Source: Streptomyces sp. GESEQ-4 (lineage in GTDB: Bacteria; Actinomycetota; Actinomycetes; Streptomycetales; Streptomycetaceae). Taken from it: a DNA stretch of 64,000 nucleotides. The stretch is from the NCBI RefSeq assembly GCF_017948455.1, contig NZ_JAFFSU010000038.1:1-64000 (forward strand), read 5' to 3'. The notes under the pieces were generated by a model. It saw only the letters and a program-made list of their open reading frames with translations. It was not told the DNA's origin and did not search any database. Positions 40,932 through 50,065 of this stretch are shown here, piece after piece. Every line of letters starts with the position of its first letter. The first letter of the stretch is position 1. Made by a program: the position numbers and the translations under genes.

Positions 40932-42149
40932 ATGGGGTCGGTGCGCAGACGGACGACGGCTTTGCTGATCCCGCCCCTGGCCGCGGCGCTCCTCGCCTCC
41001 TGCGGGACGGCCGACGGTTCGCGCCCCATGGCCCGCACCCTCCCCTCGGACGCCGAGTTCACCCACCCCGGCGTCCTCGTCGGCAAGGACCAGCTGGACG
41101 CCGTACGAGAGAACGTCCTGGCGGGCAGGCAGCCGTGGCTGAAGGCGTTCCTCGACATGCGGGACAGCAGATACGGGGCGTACAAGTACCGGGCCGAGCC
41201 GTACCGGACCGTGAACTGCCCGGCCGGTGCCATGGCCGGCCGGGGCTGCATCCAGGAGCGTACGGACGCCATCGCCGCCTACACACAGGCCCTGCTGTTC
41301 ACGGTCACCGGCAAGCGGCAGCACGCCGTCAAGGCCCGGGAGATCATGGACGGCTGGTCGGCGAAGCTGAAGCGGCACACCGGGCAGAACGCCGGACTCC
41401 AGGCGGCCTGGGCCGGGTCGACCTGGGCGCGGGCCGCCGAGATCGTGCGGCACACACCCGGCGCGGACTGGCCCGCCAACCGCGTACAGCGCTTCGAGAC
41501 CATGCTCCGCACCGTCTACCTCCCCCGGGTCACCCGCCGGGTCCTGGACGTCAACGGAAACCGGGATCTCGCCTCGACCGACGCGGCCATCGGGATCGCC
41601 GTCTTCCTCGACGACCACCAGACCTTCAATCACGCCCTGCGACGCTTCCGCGACCGCGTCCCCGCCTACTTCTACCTCCGCAAGGACGGCCGCCACCCGC
41701 TCACCGCGCCCGGCTCCGGCATGGACACCCCGCAGCGGCTGCGGTCGTACTGGTTCCAGCAGTCGACGTACAAGGACGGCGTCACCCAGGAGACCTGCCG
41801 TGACTTCGAGCACGTCGGCCACTCCCTCGCCGCCACCGCCCACATCGCCGAGACGGCCTGGCACCAGGGCGTCGACCTGTACGGCGAGGTCAAGGACCGG
41901 CTCAAGGCCGCCTTGTCCCTCCACGCCCGGCACCAGCTGGGCGAGCCCGCGCCTGCCTGGCTGTGCGGCGGCAAGGTCTCCAGAACCCTGGGCCCCGACC
42001 TGGAAGTCGTACTGAATCACCTGGAAGACCGGCTTCACATCACCGTCCCCGCCGCCCGCAGACTCGCCGAGCGCACCCGCCCGGCCGGTACCGACGGGCT
42101 CTTCGTAGCCTGGGAGACCCTCACCCACGCGGGCAATCCCGCAGCGTGA
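40932..42149 (+). CDS. Alginate-lyase-family lipoprotein
   Basis: 405 aa. Lipobox LASC (Cys about residue 25) predicts membrane anchoring outside the cell. The body has the alpha-toroid features of PL5-type lyases: LPSDAEFTHPGVLVGKDQLDAVRE, CPAGAMAGRGCIQERTDAIAAYTQALLFTVTG, NGNRDLASTDAAIGIAVFLDD, TCRDFEHVGHSLAATAHIAETAW. It probably cleaves an acidic polysaccharide by beta-elimination; substrate is uncertain. GGAGG precedes ATG 40932. Confidence 0.82.
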   Translation: MGSVRRRTTALLIPPLAAALLASCGTADGSRPMARTLPSDAEFTHPGVLVGKDQLDAVRENVLAGRQPWLKAFLDMRDSRYGAYKYRAEPYRTVNCPAGAMAGRGCIQERTDAIAAYTQALLFTVTGKRQHAVKAREIMDGWSAKLKRHTGQNAGLQAAWAGSTWARAAEIVRHTPGADWPANRVQRFETMLRTVYLPRVTRRVLDVNGNRDLASTDAAIGIAVFLDDHQTFNHALRRFRDRVPAYFYLRKDGRHPLTAPGSGMDTPQRLRSYWFQQSTYKDGVTQETCRDFEHVGHSLAATAHIAETAWHQGVDLYGEVKDRLKAALSLHARHQLGEPAPAWLCGGKVSRTLGPDLEVVLNHLEDRLHITVPAARRLAERTRPAGTDGLFVAWETLTHAGNPAA

Positions 42150-42204
42150 ATCAACGTGTGGTCATGGGTGTCCCGCAGATGGCGTAGACTAGTGAACACA
42201 ACGA

Positions 42205-42281
42205 CGCGGGGTGGAGCAGCTCGGTAGCTCGCTGGGCTCATAACCCAGAGGTCGCAGGTTCAAATCCTGTCCCCGCTACCA
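42205..42281 (+). tRNA. Initiator tRNA-Met (CAT)
   Basis: Starts CGCGGGG with an unpaired first base pair (C1 against U72). Anticodon loop CTCATAA is closed by GGG/CCC pairs, the hallmark of initiator tRNA. T loop TTCAAAT. CCA is encoded (42279-42281). Confidence 0.95.
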
Positions 42282-42294
42282 AATATGCAGTTCA

Positions 42295-42333
42295 AGAGGC
42301 ATCTTCGACATTACGTTCGAAGGTGCCTCTTTG
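42295..42333 (+). terminator. Terminator of tRNA-fMet
   Basis: AGAGGCATCTTCGA / TCGAAGGTGCCTCT with one G-U pair, loop of about 8 nt, followed by TTTG. Confidence 0.85.
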
Positions 42334-42474
42334 CTGTGTCGGGGACTGCCCAAAGGCCCACCTGATTCTGGCGAGGATGCCCCGGGGTTCACGCTGAGGA
42401 GGGTCCCCTCCTGAGGCTGTGGCGCGGAGCGTCGCCGCGTCGCGCCGCATGCCGGCATACGGGGCAGCAGTGCG

Positions 42475-43068
42475 CGCGCGACCCAGCAGCTGGAGGTCCT
42501 CAAGCGTGCCCTCGAACGGTACGCGCGCGACGGCGGCAAGACCCTGGCGGGCTTCGTCGAGCAGATGGCGGCTTCTGATGCCGTCGCCGGGGAAGACCGC
42601 CCGTATCTCGGTGATCAGCTTCGTCGGCCTGTCCGGCGACGGACCGGCCCAGTTCGTCAGCCGCCTCCAGGCGACCTTGTTCTCGTGGTTCCGGGCGCAC
42701 CCGGTCGGCGACCGTGCACTGGGCGGGCTGCTGGTGATGGACGAGGCGCAGAACTCGGGATGGTCCTCGCCTCGCAGACGCCCAGGGGGATCCACAATCA
42801 GGCGCTGGGCAACACGGTGAACCAGTTCATCGGCCGCCTCACCGTTCCCGCTCAGATCAACGCCGTGGAGACCATGGCGGAGGCGCGCAACGCGGTCATC
42901 GACAACCCCGGTGGTCTCCGGAGCGGCACCTTCCACGCCGCGACCGAAGGGACCGGGTTCAGCAAGACCGAGGTGCCGATCTGCCTCAGTCACCACGATG
43001 TGCCGCTCACGGAGGACGAGATCGTCGAGCGCGCGCGCCGCGGGCTCGATCGTCGTCACCCCGCGTGA
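42475..43068 (+). pseudogene. Broken HerA/DUF87-type ATPase gene
   Basis: Protein-like sequence switches frame twice. Frame one gives QQLEVLKRALERYARDGGKT. A second frame gives ISFVGLSGDGPAQFVSRLQATLFSWF and Walker B LLVMDEAQN. The first frame then returns with GMVLASQTPRGIHNQALGNT and EGTGFSKTEVPICLSHH. Comparison with intact relatives suggests a deletion after DEAQN and an earlier indel, and the N-terminal Walker A region is gone. It lies right after tRNA-fMet and its terminator, a usual insertion hot spot. Confidence 0.75.
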
Positions 43069-43204
43069 GTGGACGGCCTCGTTCCGGTAACAACTGACGC
43101 AACGTCAGAAATGATGTGACTGCCGAGTTGCTGCCGCGGCGTGGTCAACTCGCCCGATTTTCACCGGTCATGGCCTGTACGTCCTGCGCAAAAACGTTAA
43201 CGAT

Positions 43205-43220
43205 CAAGCGGAACCGCTTG
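43205..43220. promoter_or_regulatory. Palindrome upstream of the riboswitch
   Basis: CAAGCGG-AA-CCGCTTG, perfect 7-bp arms, upstream of TATTAA (about 43238) and GATAAC (about 43249) candidate -10 elements. A possible operator. Confidence 0.4.
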
Positions 43221-43300
43221 GAATCCGGCCCCCGCGTCTATTAACGTTCGATAACGCAGCGCGGTCGTCCCAGCCGTCACAAGAGTCGGCTCCGTGCGCA

Positions 43301-43441
43301 CGCGCCGAATTCCGCAAGGGAACCGGGGAACCACCACCTTGGGGTGAATCGCGCGGATGCCACCGTGGAAGCACGGAGGGTATACGCGCGTAGGAGACCT
43401 TCCTGCTCCGAACCCGTCAGCTAACCCGGTAGGCGAGAAGG
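43301..43441 (+). ncRNA. c-di-AMP riboswitch (ydaO-yuaA class)
   Basis: Signature segments in order: CCGCAAGGGAACCGGGGAACCA, TTGGGGTGAATCG, GGATGCCACC, GGTATACGCGCGTAGGAGACC, and CTGCTCCGAACCCGTCAGCTAACC followed by a closing AGGAAGG that can pair with CCTTCCT. Elements of this class sit before cell-wall peptidase and resuscitation-factor genes in Streptomyces and switch them off when c-di-AMP is high. The end is close to the AAAGGAG ribosome site, so control of translation or early termination are both possible. Confidence 0.88.
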
Positions 43442-43461
43442 AAGGAAAGGAGTACGCCTAC

Positions 43462-44505
43462 GTGGCGTCCAACCGGCCTGCCCCCGAGGCCCCCTTCGTG
43501 CCGAGTCAGCGCGAGCCCGACACCTTTGTGTACAGCGGCTTCCGCACCGACGACGAGGGCCCGCTGGAGGAGTGGAACCCCACCGAGGAGTCCATTCGTC
43601 CCATACGTGGCCGGCACCGCGTCAGCAAGCAGCGCAACGGTGCATTCGCCCGTAGCTCCACGGTTCTCGGCGTCGGTGTCATAGCCGCCGTCGGCGCGGG
43701 CGGTATGGCCAGCGCCAACACCGGCAAGCCGCCGGTGTCGATCTCCCTGCCCGATCTGCCGTCCGTGGGCTCGATCATCTCGGACGACGCCGCCGAGGAC
43801 TCGGCGGACACCGCGACCGCGCTCAGCAGTGTCAGTGTGGCCGCCACCGAGAGCGAGCAGTCCGCCGCCGACGCCGGTGAGACGCTGCGCTCCCGGATCC
43901 TCGCCCAGGCCGAGCGGCAGCAGGACCAGGTCGACAGCAAGGCCGCGCAGGCCGTGCAGGCCGCCGCGCAGAAGGAAGCCGCCGAAGCGGCCGCCAAGGC
44001 GGAGCAGGAGGCCAAGGCCAAGGCCGCCGCCGCGAAGAAGAAGGCGGAGGAGGAGGCCGCGGCCAAGAAGGAGGCCGCGCGACTCGCCGAGCTGGCCACG
44101 CAGTTCGCGCTGCCGACCTCCTCGTACACGATCACCTCGACCTTCGGTCAGGCCGGTTCCCTCTGGTCCTCCGGCTACCACACCGGCCTCGACTTCGCCG
44201 CCCCCTCGGGCACGCTCATCAAGGCCATCCACAGCGGCACGATCACCGAGGCCGGCTGGGACGGCTCCTACGGCTACAAGACCGTCCTCACCCTCGACGA
44301 CGGCACCGAGCTCTGGTACGCCCACCAGTCCTCGCTCAGCGTCAGCGTCGGCCAGAAGGTAGCCACCGGCGACGTCATCGGCCGCGTCGGCGCCACCGGC
44401 AACGTCACCGGCGCCCACCTCCACCTCGAGGTCCACACCGGCAGCTCCGACAGCGGCGGCATCGACCCGATGGCCTGGCTGCGAAGCAAGGGGCTGAACC
44501 CCTGA
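43462..44505 (+). CDS. M23 family metallopeptidase (cell-wall hydrolase)
   Basis: 347 aa. A cytoplasmic-looking head of ~65 residues is followed by a membrane/signal segment (STVLGVGVIAAVGAGGMASA), then a long Ala/Lys/Glu-rich coiled coil (about 145-215) and a LytM domain with the zinc ligands in SGYHTGLDFAAPSG and AHLHLEVH. It cleaves peptide cross-links in peptidoglycan during growth or germination. GTG 43462 is set by AAAGGAG and by the riboswitch that precedes it; longer upstream readings run through the RNA. Confidence 0.92.
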   Translation: MASNRPAPEAPFVPSQREPDTFVYSGFRTDDEGPLEEWNPTEESIRPIRGRHRVSKQRNGAFARSSTVLGVGVIAAVGAGGMASANTGKPPVSISLPDLPSVGSIISDDAAEDSADTATALSSVSVAATESEQSAADAGETLRSRILAQAERQQDQVDSKAAQAVQAAAQKEAAEAAAKAEQEAKAKAAAAKKKAEEEAAAKKEAARLAELATQFALPTSSYTITSTFGQAGSLWSSGYHTGLDFAAPSGTLIKAIHSGTITEAGWDGSYGYKTVLTLDDGTELWYAHQSSLSVSVGQKVATGDVIGRVGATGNVTGAHLHLEVHTGSSDSGGIDPMAWLRSKGLNP

Positions 44506-44675
44506 GGTAGCGCCCTGCGGCGGGCGGGGGCTGTCGGGCCGACGGTCGCCGTCTGGGCGCTGCGGGTATTCCCATGGGCCGTCTCAGCCGCGGTCATTCG
44601 TGCGGCCTGGGGCGGCGCCCACCCAGCAGGCGGGCGCATCGTCCCGCCCAGCTGTGGGCTGCCCTCCCTCCCATC

Positions 44676-44752
44676 AAGCTGCGGGCATTCGTGCCGCCTA
44701 GGGCGGCACGGGTGGGCGCAGGCGGCGCCCCGTCAGCGCCGGGCTGCGCGAC
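44676..44752 (+). repeat. 77-bp dispersed intergenic repeat, copy 1
   Basis: Core begins AAGCTGCGGGCATTCGTGCC and ends GGGCTGCGCGAC, with hairpin GTGCCGCC-TAG-GGCGGCAC. It differs at one base from 47184-47260. The rest of 44506-44795, between convergent genes, is G+C-rich sequence without coding signal. Confidence 0.85.
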
Positions 44753-44795
44753 CCACCCCCGCCCAGCCCCCACGCCGGGCCACTCGCAACGCCGG

Positions 44796-46088
44796 CTAGG
44801 TCCGATACGGGTTGTACGCCGGATACGGATACGGCACCGCGTTCCCATACCCCCCGTACACCGGCAAAGGCGGCGCAGCCACCCGCGCCGCATGCTCCAG
44901 CGCCGGCCCCGCAACCCCCCGCCGCTGCCACAGCTCACGCAGCAACTCCCGCTCCCGTACGACGAAGTCGGCCCCGGCGCGCCCCCGCCGCCCCCGATGC
45001 CGCAGAAACGCCAGCGACGTCGCGTACGCCTCGTACTGCGCCACCGCCCGCCCCGCCGACTTGCCGAAGTGACGCCGGGCGTGCTCCCGGGCGAGCCGCC
45101 GCGCCCGCATCGACCCCAGCACAAAGGGCGCGGCCGGCCCCATCCAGCCCGCGGCGACATACGCCGGCAGCTCGGCTCGTACGGTCCTCAGCTCCCGCTG
45201 CCGCGTCCAGATCACCAGCCAGGTCAGCAGCCCGAACGCGGGCACCATGAAGACGGCGTACACGGCGAAGAACCCGTACTCGCCGAAGCTCGACGAGCCG
45301 TTCCACATCGCGTGCATGCCCATCGCCAGCAGCAGCCCGGACAGCGGCACAAGCACGCGCCGGACATGCTGCCGGTCCGCCGAGAGCGCGGCGACCCCGA
45401 AGCCGATGCCGGTGAGGACGGTGAAGAGCGGGTGGGCGAACGGCGACATGATGATGCGCACGAAGAACGTCGCCGCGGTCACGGAGGCGATGCCGCTGTC
45501 GCCGGTGAGCTGGTCGGTCCCGAAGGCCGTACCGAGGTAGAGGATGTTCTCGGTGAACGCGAAGCCGGTCGCGGTGACCCCCGCTATCACCACCCCGTCG
45601 ACGATCCCGGTGAAGTCGCGTCGCCGGAAGAGGAAGACGAGCAGTACGGCCGCCGCCTTGGCGGACTCCTCCACGATCGGCGCTATCACCGTCGCCCCGA
45701 GGGTGTCCGCGCTGGACGGATCCGCGGTCGCCGTCGCTATCCATCTGGTCGCGAAGCTGTTGGCGACGATCGCTATCAGCGCCGCCGCACAGGCGCCCCA
45801 GGAGAAGGCGAAGAGGAGGTTGCGCCAGGGGCCGGGTTCGACCCGGTCGAGCCAGCGGAAGGCGGCTATCAGCAGGGGCACGGGGAACACCGAGAGGCCG
45901 AGCCCGACGAGGAACCCCTCCGTGCCGGTCTGTTCGCGGACCAGGGCGAGTATGACGAGCCCGGACAGCGCGAGGAGCGTGATCAGGGCGCCGTACCGAA
46001 CCCATCGCTTCTGCCACCAGTGCGCGTGCCGCCGTGCGCCACCGGCGGGATCACCGGCGTGTGGGGGGAACGGGGGACTGGTGGCCAC
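44796..46088 (-). CDS. PrsW-family intramembrane protease
   Basis: 430 aa with about 8-9 membrane helices. The PrsW motifs are present: APIVEESAKAAAV (EE pair), ATGFAFTENILYLG (E...N), MSPFAHPLFTVLTGIGFG (H) and MGMHAMWN (H). In B. subtilis PrsW performs site-1 cleavage of an anti-sigma factor. The C-terminal ~130 residues are cytoplasmic and Arg-rich and end in a Pro/Tyr tail (PYPYPAYNPYRT). GTG start; trmB lies just upstream on the same strand with a 24-nt gap, suggesting an operon. Confidence 0.9.
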   Translation of the reverse strand: MATSPPFPPHAGDPAGGARRHAHWWQKRWVRYGALITLLALSGLVILALVREQTGTEGFLVGLGLSVFPVPLLIAAFRWLDRVEPGPWRNLLFAFSWGACAAALIAIVANSFATRWIATATADPSSADTLGATVIAPIVEESAKAAAVLLVFLFRRRDFTGIVDGVVIAGVTATGFAFTENILYLGTAFGTDQLTGDSGIASVTAATFFVRIIMSPFAHPLFTVLTGIGFGVAALSADRQHVRRVLVPLSGLLLAMGMHAMWNGSSSFGEYGFFAVYAVFMVPAFGLLTWLVIWTRQRELRTVRAELPAYVAAGWMGPAAPFVLGSMRARRLAREHARRHFGKSAGRAVAQYEAYATSLAFLRHRGRRGRAGADFVVRERELLRELWQRRGVAGPALEHAARVAAPPLPVYGGYGNAVPYPYPAYNPYRT

Positions 46089-46112
46089 GGCTTTGACCCT
46101 AACGAGGGAAGG

Positions 46113-46928
46113 TTACTGGGGACCTTCGTGCAGTACGCGACGGAAGAGCAGGTCGTTCACGACATGTCCCTTGTCCAGCCCTTGGCCCTCGAAACGGGTG
46201 AGCGGCCGGAAGTCGGGACGCGGCGCGAAACCGTCGTCGGGCTGCGTGTTCTCGAAGTCCGGGTGCGCGCTCAGCACCTCGAGCATCTGTTCGGCGTACG
46301 GTTCCCAGTCCGTCGCGCAGTGCACGGTCGCCCCCGGTTTCAGCCGGGTCGCGGCGAGGCTGAGGAACTCCGGCTGGATCAGCCGCCGCTTGTGGTGCCG
46401 CTTCTTGGGCCAGGGGTCGGGGAAGAAGACGCGCAGCCCGTCGAGGGAGTCGGGGGCGAGCATCTCGCGGAGCAGGATGATCGCGTCGCCGTTGCCCACG
46501 CGGATGTTGGACAGGCCGTGGTGGTCGGCCAGGTTGAGCAGATTGCCCTGGCCGGGGGTGTGCACGTCGACGGCGAGGATGTTGGTCCCGGGGTCCGCCG
46601 CCGCCATCTGGGCGGTCGCCTCCCCCATCCCGAACCCGATCTCCAGCACGACCGGGTTCGCGTTCCCGAACAGCTCGGTCAGGTCGACGACCCGCTGCCC
46701 GTCGATATCCAGCCCCCACAGGGGCCACAGCCGCTGCAACGCGTCCGCCTGTCCCGCCGTCACCCTGCTCCGCCGCGGCTGAAAACTCCGAATCCGCCGC
46801 TCAAAATGCGACCCCGCGGGATCAGCCTTCGGCCCATCAGGAAACCGCGGCTCCCCCTTGGCACGGCTGCGACGAATGGACATGCCGGCCGCATGATCGG
46901 CTTCGGGGGCGTGGTGAGTCTCAGACAC
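46113..46928 (-). CDS. trmB: tRNA (guanine-N7)-methyltransferase
   Basis: 271 aa. It methylates G46 in the tRNA variable loop using SAM. Seen: SFQPRRSRVTAGQADAL, SAM motif VVLEIGFGMGEATAQMA, AVDVHTPGQGNLLN, VGNGDAIILLREML, the family signature FFPDPWPKKRHHKRRL and GATVHCATDWEPYAEQM. GTG 46928 follows a TAAAAT element at close range and may be nearly leaderless; ATG 46883 is the alternative start. It is upstream of the PrsW gene. Confidence 0.92.
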   Translation of the reverse strand: MSETHHAPEADHAAGMSIRRSRAKGEPRFPDGPKADPAGSHFERRIRSFQPRRSRVTAGQADALQRLWPLWGLDIDGQRVVDLTELFGNANPVVLEIGFGMGEATAQMAAADPGTNILAVDVHTPGQGNLLNLADHHGLSNIRVGNGDAIILLREMLAPDSLDGLRVFFPDPWPKKRHHKRRLIQPEFLSLAATRLKPGATVHCATDWEPYAEQMLEVLSAHPDFENTQPDDGFAPRPDFRPLTRFEGQGLDKGHVVNDLLFRRVLHEGPQ

Positions 46929-47110
46929 AGTGGAGTCGATTTTACTGGGCTGCCTTACGGGCCTGCGCCTCGGCTGCGGGCAGCAGTGCCGCCTGACGCC
47001 GTCCCGCCAAGCTGCGGGCGGTCGTGCGACGGGGGCGCGCCCACCCGGCAGGCGGCGGGCGCCGTCCCGCCCAGCTGCGGTCAGTCGTGCGACAGGGCGG
47101 CGCCCACCCA

Positions 47111-47260
47111 GCAGAGGGCCGCACCGTCCCGCCAAGCAGAGGGCCGCACCGTCCCGCCAAGCAGGCGCCCGCACCGTTGCGCCAAGCTGCGGGCATTCGT
47201 GCCGCCTAGGGCGGCACGGGTGGGCGCAGGCGGCACCCCGTCAGCGCCGGGCTGCGCGAC
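47111..47260 (+). repeat. 77-bp dispersed repeat, copy 2, with three 25-bp tandem head units
   Basis: Units 47111-47135 and 47136-47160 are identical (GCAGAGGGCCGCACCG start, CCAA end), and a diverged third unit covers 47161-47185. The last unit runs directly into the 77-bp core at 47184-47260. Further partial units extend back to about 46985. Confidence 0.85.
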
Positions 47261-47331
47261 CACCCCCCGGCAGCGACCCCGCGCACAGCTGCACCCCGCC
47301 CAGCACAGCCAACGCCTTCCGCGCGCCCCAG

Positions 47332-48558
47332 CTATCCCACCCCCGGCTGCACCCCGCCCAGCACAGCCAACGCCCTCCGCGCCACCTCCCGCCCGATCGG
47401 CAGCGAAGCCGTAGCCGCAGGCGAGGGCGCGTTCAGTACATGCACCGCCCGCTCCCCCTCCCGGATCATGAAGTCGTCCACCAGCGTCCCGTCCCGCAAC
47501 ACCGCCTGCGCCCGCACCCCCGCCGCAGCCGGCACCAGATCGTCCCGCGTCACCGCCGGCACCAGCCTCCGCACGGCCCGCGCGAACGCCTCCTTCGACA
47601 CCGACCGCCGCAGCTCCCCGGCCCCGTACCGCCAGTGCCGCCCAGCCATCCGCCACACCCCCGGCCAGGCCAGCACCCCACCGAGCTCCCGCACCCGCAC
47701 GGTCCCCCACCCGTACCCCTCGCGGGCCAGCGCGGGCACCGCGTTCGGCCCGATGTGCACGCCCCCGTCGATCCCGCGCGTGAGATGCACCCCGAGGAAC
47801 GGAAACGCCGGATCCGGCACCGGGTACACCAGCCCCCGCACCAGCTCGGGCCGCGCCAGCGAGAAGTACTCCCCACGGAACGGCACGATCCGCATCCCGG
47901 GCTCGTCCCCGGTCAGCCGCGCCACCTCGTCGCAGTACAGCCCGGCGCAGTTCACCAGCACCCGCCCCCGCACGACCGCCCCGTCGCGCGTCCGTACGGC
48001 CACGCCGAGCGTCGGGCGCCGGTCCACCTGGACGACCTCCGCGCCGTACCGGATCTCCGCCCCGGACGCCTCGGCCAGCAGCCGGGCGACACCCACGAAG
48101 TCGCAGACGCCGGTCGTCCCGACGTGTATCGCGGCGACGGAGCGCACCTCCGGCTCGTACTCCGTGACCTGTGCGGGGCCCAGCTCGCGCACCGGGATGG
48201 AGTTCTCCCGGCCGCGCTGCACGAGCGCGTGCAGCCGCGGCAGCTCCTCCCGGTCGGTGGCGACGATGAGCTTGCCGGTGACGGCGTGCGCGATGCCGTA
48301 CTCCGCGCAGAACTTCACCATCTCGGCGGCGCCCCGCACCGCGTACCGCGCCTTGAGCGAGCCCGGCTTGTAGTAGATCCCGCTGTGGATGACGCCGCTG
48401 TTGCGCCCCGTCTGGTGCCGGGCCGGTCCCGACTCCTTCTCCAGCACGGTCACCCGTGTCCCCGGCGCGGCCCGCGTGATCGCATACGCCGTCGACAGCC
48501 CGACGATCCCACCACCGACCACGAGCACGTCACAGTCGTAACCGCTCCCGCGCCGCAC
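47332..48558 (-). CDS. lhgO: L-2-hydroxyglutarate oxidase
   Basis: 408 aa FAD-dependent DadA/GlpD-type oxidase. VLVVGGGIVGLSTAYAI binds FAD near the N-terminus. RHQTGRNSGVIHSGIYY and PGSLKARYAVRG are the LhgO/L2HGDH signatures; PFRGEYFSL, GVHLTRGIDGGVHIGPNAV and VHVLNAPSPAATASLPIG follow. It oxidises L-2-hydroxyglutarate to 2-oxoglutarate, a metabolite-repair step at the membrane. GTG 48558 is favoured because GGGAGGTGG sits just upstream, giving a shorter product than the longest reading. Confidence 0.9.
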   Translation of the reverse strand: MRRGSGYDCDVLVVGGGIVGLSTAYAITRAAPGTRVTVLEKESGPARHQTGRNSGVIHSGIYYKPGSLKARYAVRGAAEMVKFCAEYGIAHAVTGKLIVATDREELPRLHALVQRGRENSIPVRELGPAQVTEYEPEVRSVAAIHVGTTGVCDFVGVARLLAEASGAEIRYGAEVVQVDRRPTLGVAVRTRDGAVVRGRVLVNCAGLYCDEVARLTGDEPGMRIVPFRGEYFSLARPELVRGLVYPVPDPAFPFLGVHLTRGIDGGVHIGPNAVPALAREGYGWGTVRVRELGGVLAWPGVWRMAGRHWRYGAGELRRSVSKEAFARAVRRLVPAVTRDDLVPAAAGVRAQAVLRDGTLVDDFMIREGERAVHVLNAPSPAATASLPIGREVARRALAVLGGVQPGVG

Positions 48559-48640
48559 CTGCACCACCTCCCACTGTCGATAGTGCACTGCGCCACTGAC
48601 AGTCACTTCAAACGCAGGGGACCGGAGCGCCGGGCGGCAC

Positions 48641-50065
48641 TTACGCCGGAGCCATCAGCAGGGGCCGAGCCCGCTCCCGAAGCTCCACCACTCGCGGCTC
48701 GTCCCCATACGGCTCCAGCCGATGCAGAAGATCCTTCACATACTCGGTGGTACGCGCCGAGGAGATGCGCCCCGCCACCTCCACCGCTCGCACGCCCTGC
48801 TCACACGCGGCATCGAGATTGCCCGACTCCAGCTCGGCGACCGCCGAGACAACGAGCCGCAGCCCATGAGACCGTACGAACTCCTCCGTCGGCTTCGACA
48901 GCGCCTGCTCGGTGAAGCGGCGTACCTGCCGCGGCGCCTTCAGATCGCGGTAGCACTCCGCCGCGTCCGCGGCGAAACGGTCGTACGAGTAGAAGCCGAG
49001 CCAGGACGGGTCGTTGTCCCCCTCCCGGGACCGCTCCAGCCACCCCTCGGCGGCTTTCAGGGCCGCCCCGGCGGCCTGGGCGTCACCCGCGCGTGCGTGC
49101 GCGCGTGCCTCCACCAGGCGGAAGAAGCTCATGGTGCGGGCCGTGGCGAGGCCGCGGTTGCGTTCCAGCGCGGCCTGCGCGAGATCGACGCCCTCGTCGC
49201 CGAAGCCGCGGTACGTCGCCTGGAGCGACATGGACGCCAACACGTACCCCCCGAGGGGTACGTCCGCTGCCGCGCGGGCGAGCCGCAGGGCCTGGATGTA
49301 GTACCGCTGCGCGGCCTCCTGCTGGCCCGTGTCGAAGGCCATCCACCCGGCGAGGCGGGTGAGTTCGGCGCTGGCCCCGAACAGCGCCCTGCCGACCTCG
49401 TCCGAGTACGAGCCGAGCAGCAGCGGCGCCGCCTCCACCCGTAAGCACTCCGGCACCATCGACGAACGCCAGTCGCCGCCCCCGTACTTGGAGTCCCAGC
49501 GCCTGGCGTCCTCCGCGGCCTCCCGCAGCTTCAGCACATCGCTGTGGCCGACTTTGAGCGGTGACCCGGAGCCCTCGGACGGGCTCGCGTCGCGTGCCAC
49601 CGAGCTGTCGGCCGGGGTTATCAGCCACCGTGAGGCGGGCGTTGCGTATGCGCTGACTGCGAACGACCCGGCCAGCGACTGCCAGATGCCACCGGAGCCG
49701 GCCCGGCGCCCGGCGAGGTCGAGGCGGTACAGCTCGGTCGCCGACTTCACGGCCTGTCCGACGTCCCTGGGAAAGGCGAGGCCCACCTCTGGCGCGGGAT
49801 CCGCGTCCGCCAGGCCTATCTCGTGGAGCGGCACCGGGCGGCCGAGCTTCTGGCCGATGGCGGCGGCGATGAGGTGCGGCGCCGCGCCCTGCGGCACCAT
49901 GCCCTTCGACACCCAGCGCGCCACCGACGTCTTGTCGTAGCGAAGAGTCAACCCGCGTTGAGCGCCAAGATCGTTGACGCGTCGGGCGAGTCCTGCGTTG
50001 CTGATTCCCGCGAGGGCGAGAACGGTGCCGAGTTTTTCGTTCGGCCCGCGTTGCTCCCTGGACAT
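48641..50065 (-). CDS. Sporulation-associated HTH-TPR regulator (ORF1590/NsdA-like)
   Basis: 474 aa. The N-terminal ~80 residues contain a helix-turn-helix-like region (NEKLGTVLALAGISNAGLARRVND and DKTSVARWVSKGMVPQGAAPHLI). The remaining ~350 residues are Ala/Leu-rich helical repeats of TPR type (AAQRYYIQALRLARAAAD, VEARAHARAGDAQAAGAAL, ESGNLDAACEQGVRAVEVAG). From memory this resembles the ORF1590 sporulation protein of S. griseus and NsdA-type developmental regulators. ATG 50065 follows GAGGGG at good spacing. Confidence 0.75.
   Translation of the reverse strand: MSREQRGPNEKLGTVLALAGISNAGLARRVNDLGAQRGLTLRYDKTSVARWVSKGMVPQGAAPHLIAAAIGQKLGRPVPLHEIGLADADPAPEVGLAFPRDVGQAVKSATELYRLDLAGRRAGSGGIWQSLAGSFAVSAYATPASRWLITPADSSVARDASPSEGSGSPLKVGHSDVLKLREAAEDARRWDSKYGGGDWRSSMVPECLRVEAAPLLLGSYSDEVGRALFGASAELTRLAGWMAFDTGQQEAAQRYYIQALRLARAAADVPLGGYVLASMSLQATYRGFGDEGVDLAQAALERNRGLATARTMSFFRLVEARAHARAGDAQAAGAALKAAEGWLERSREGDNDPSWLGFYSYDRFAADAAECYRDLKAPRQVRRFTEQALSKPTEEFVRSHGLRLVVSAVAELESGNLDAACEQGVRAVEVAGRISSARTTEYVKDLLHRLEPYGDEPRVVELRERARPLLMAPA

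Noticed and set aside
43357..43461. N-terminal extension of the M23 peptidase
   Set aside because: The in-frame codons run through riboswitch sequence, and a proper ribosome site precedes GTG 43462.
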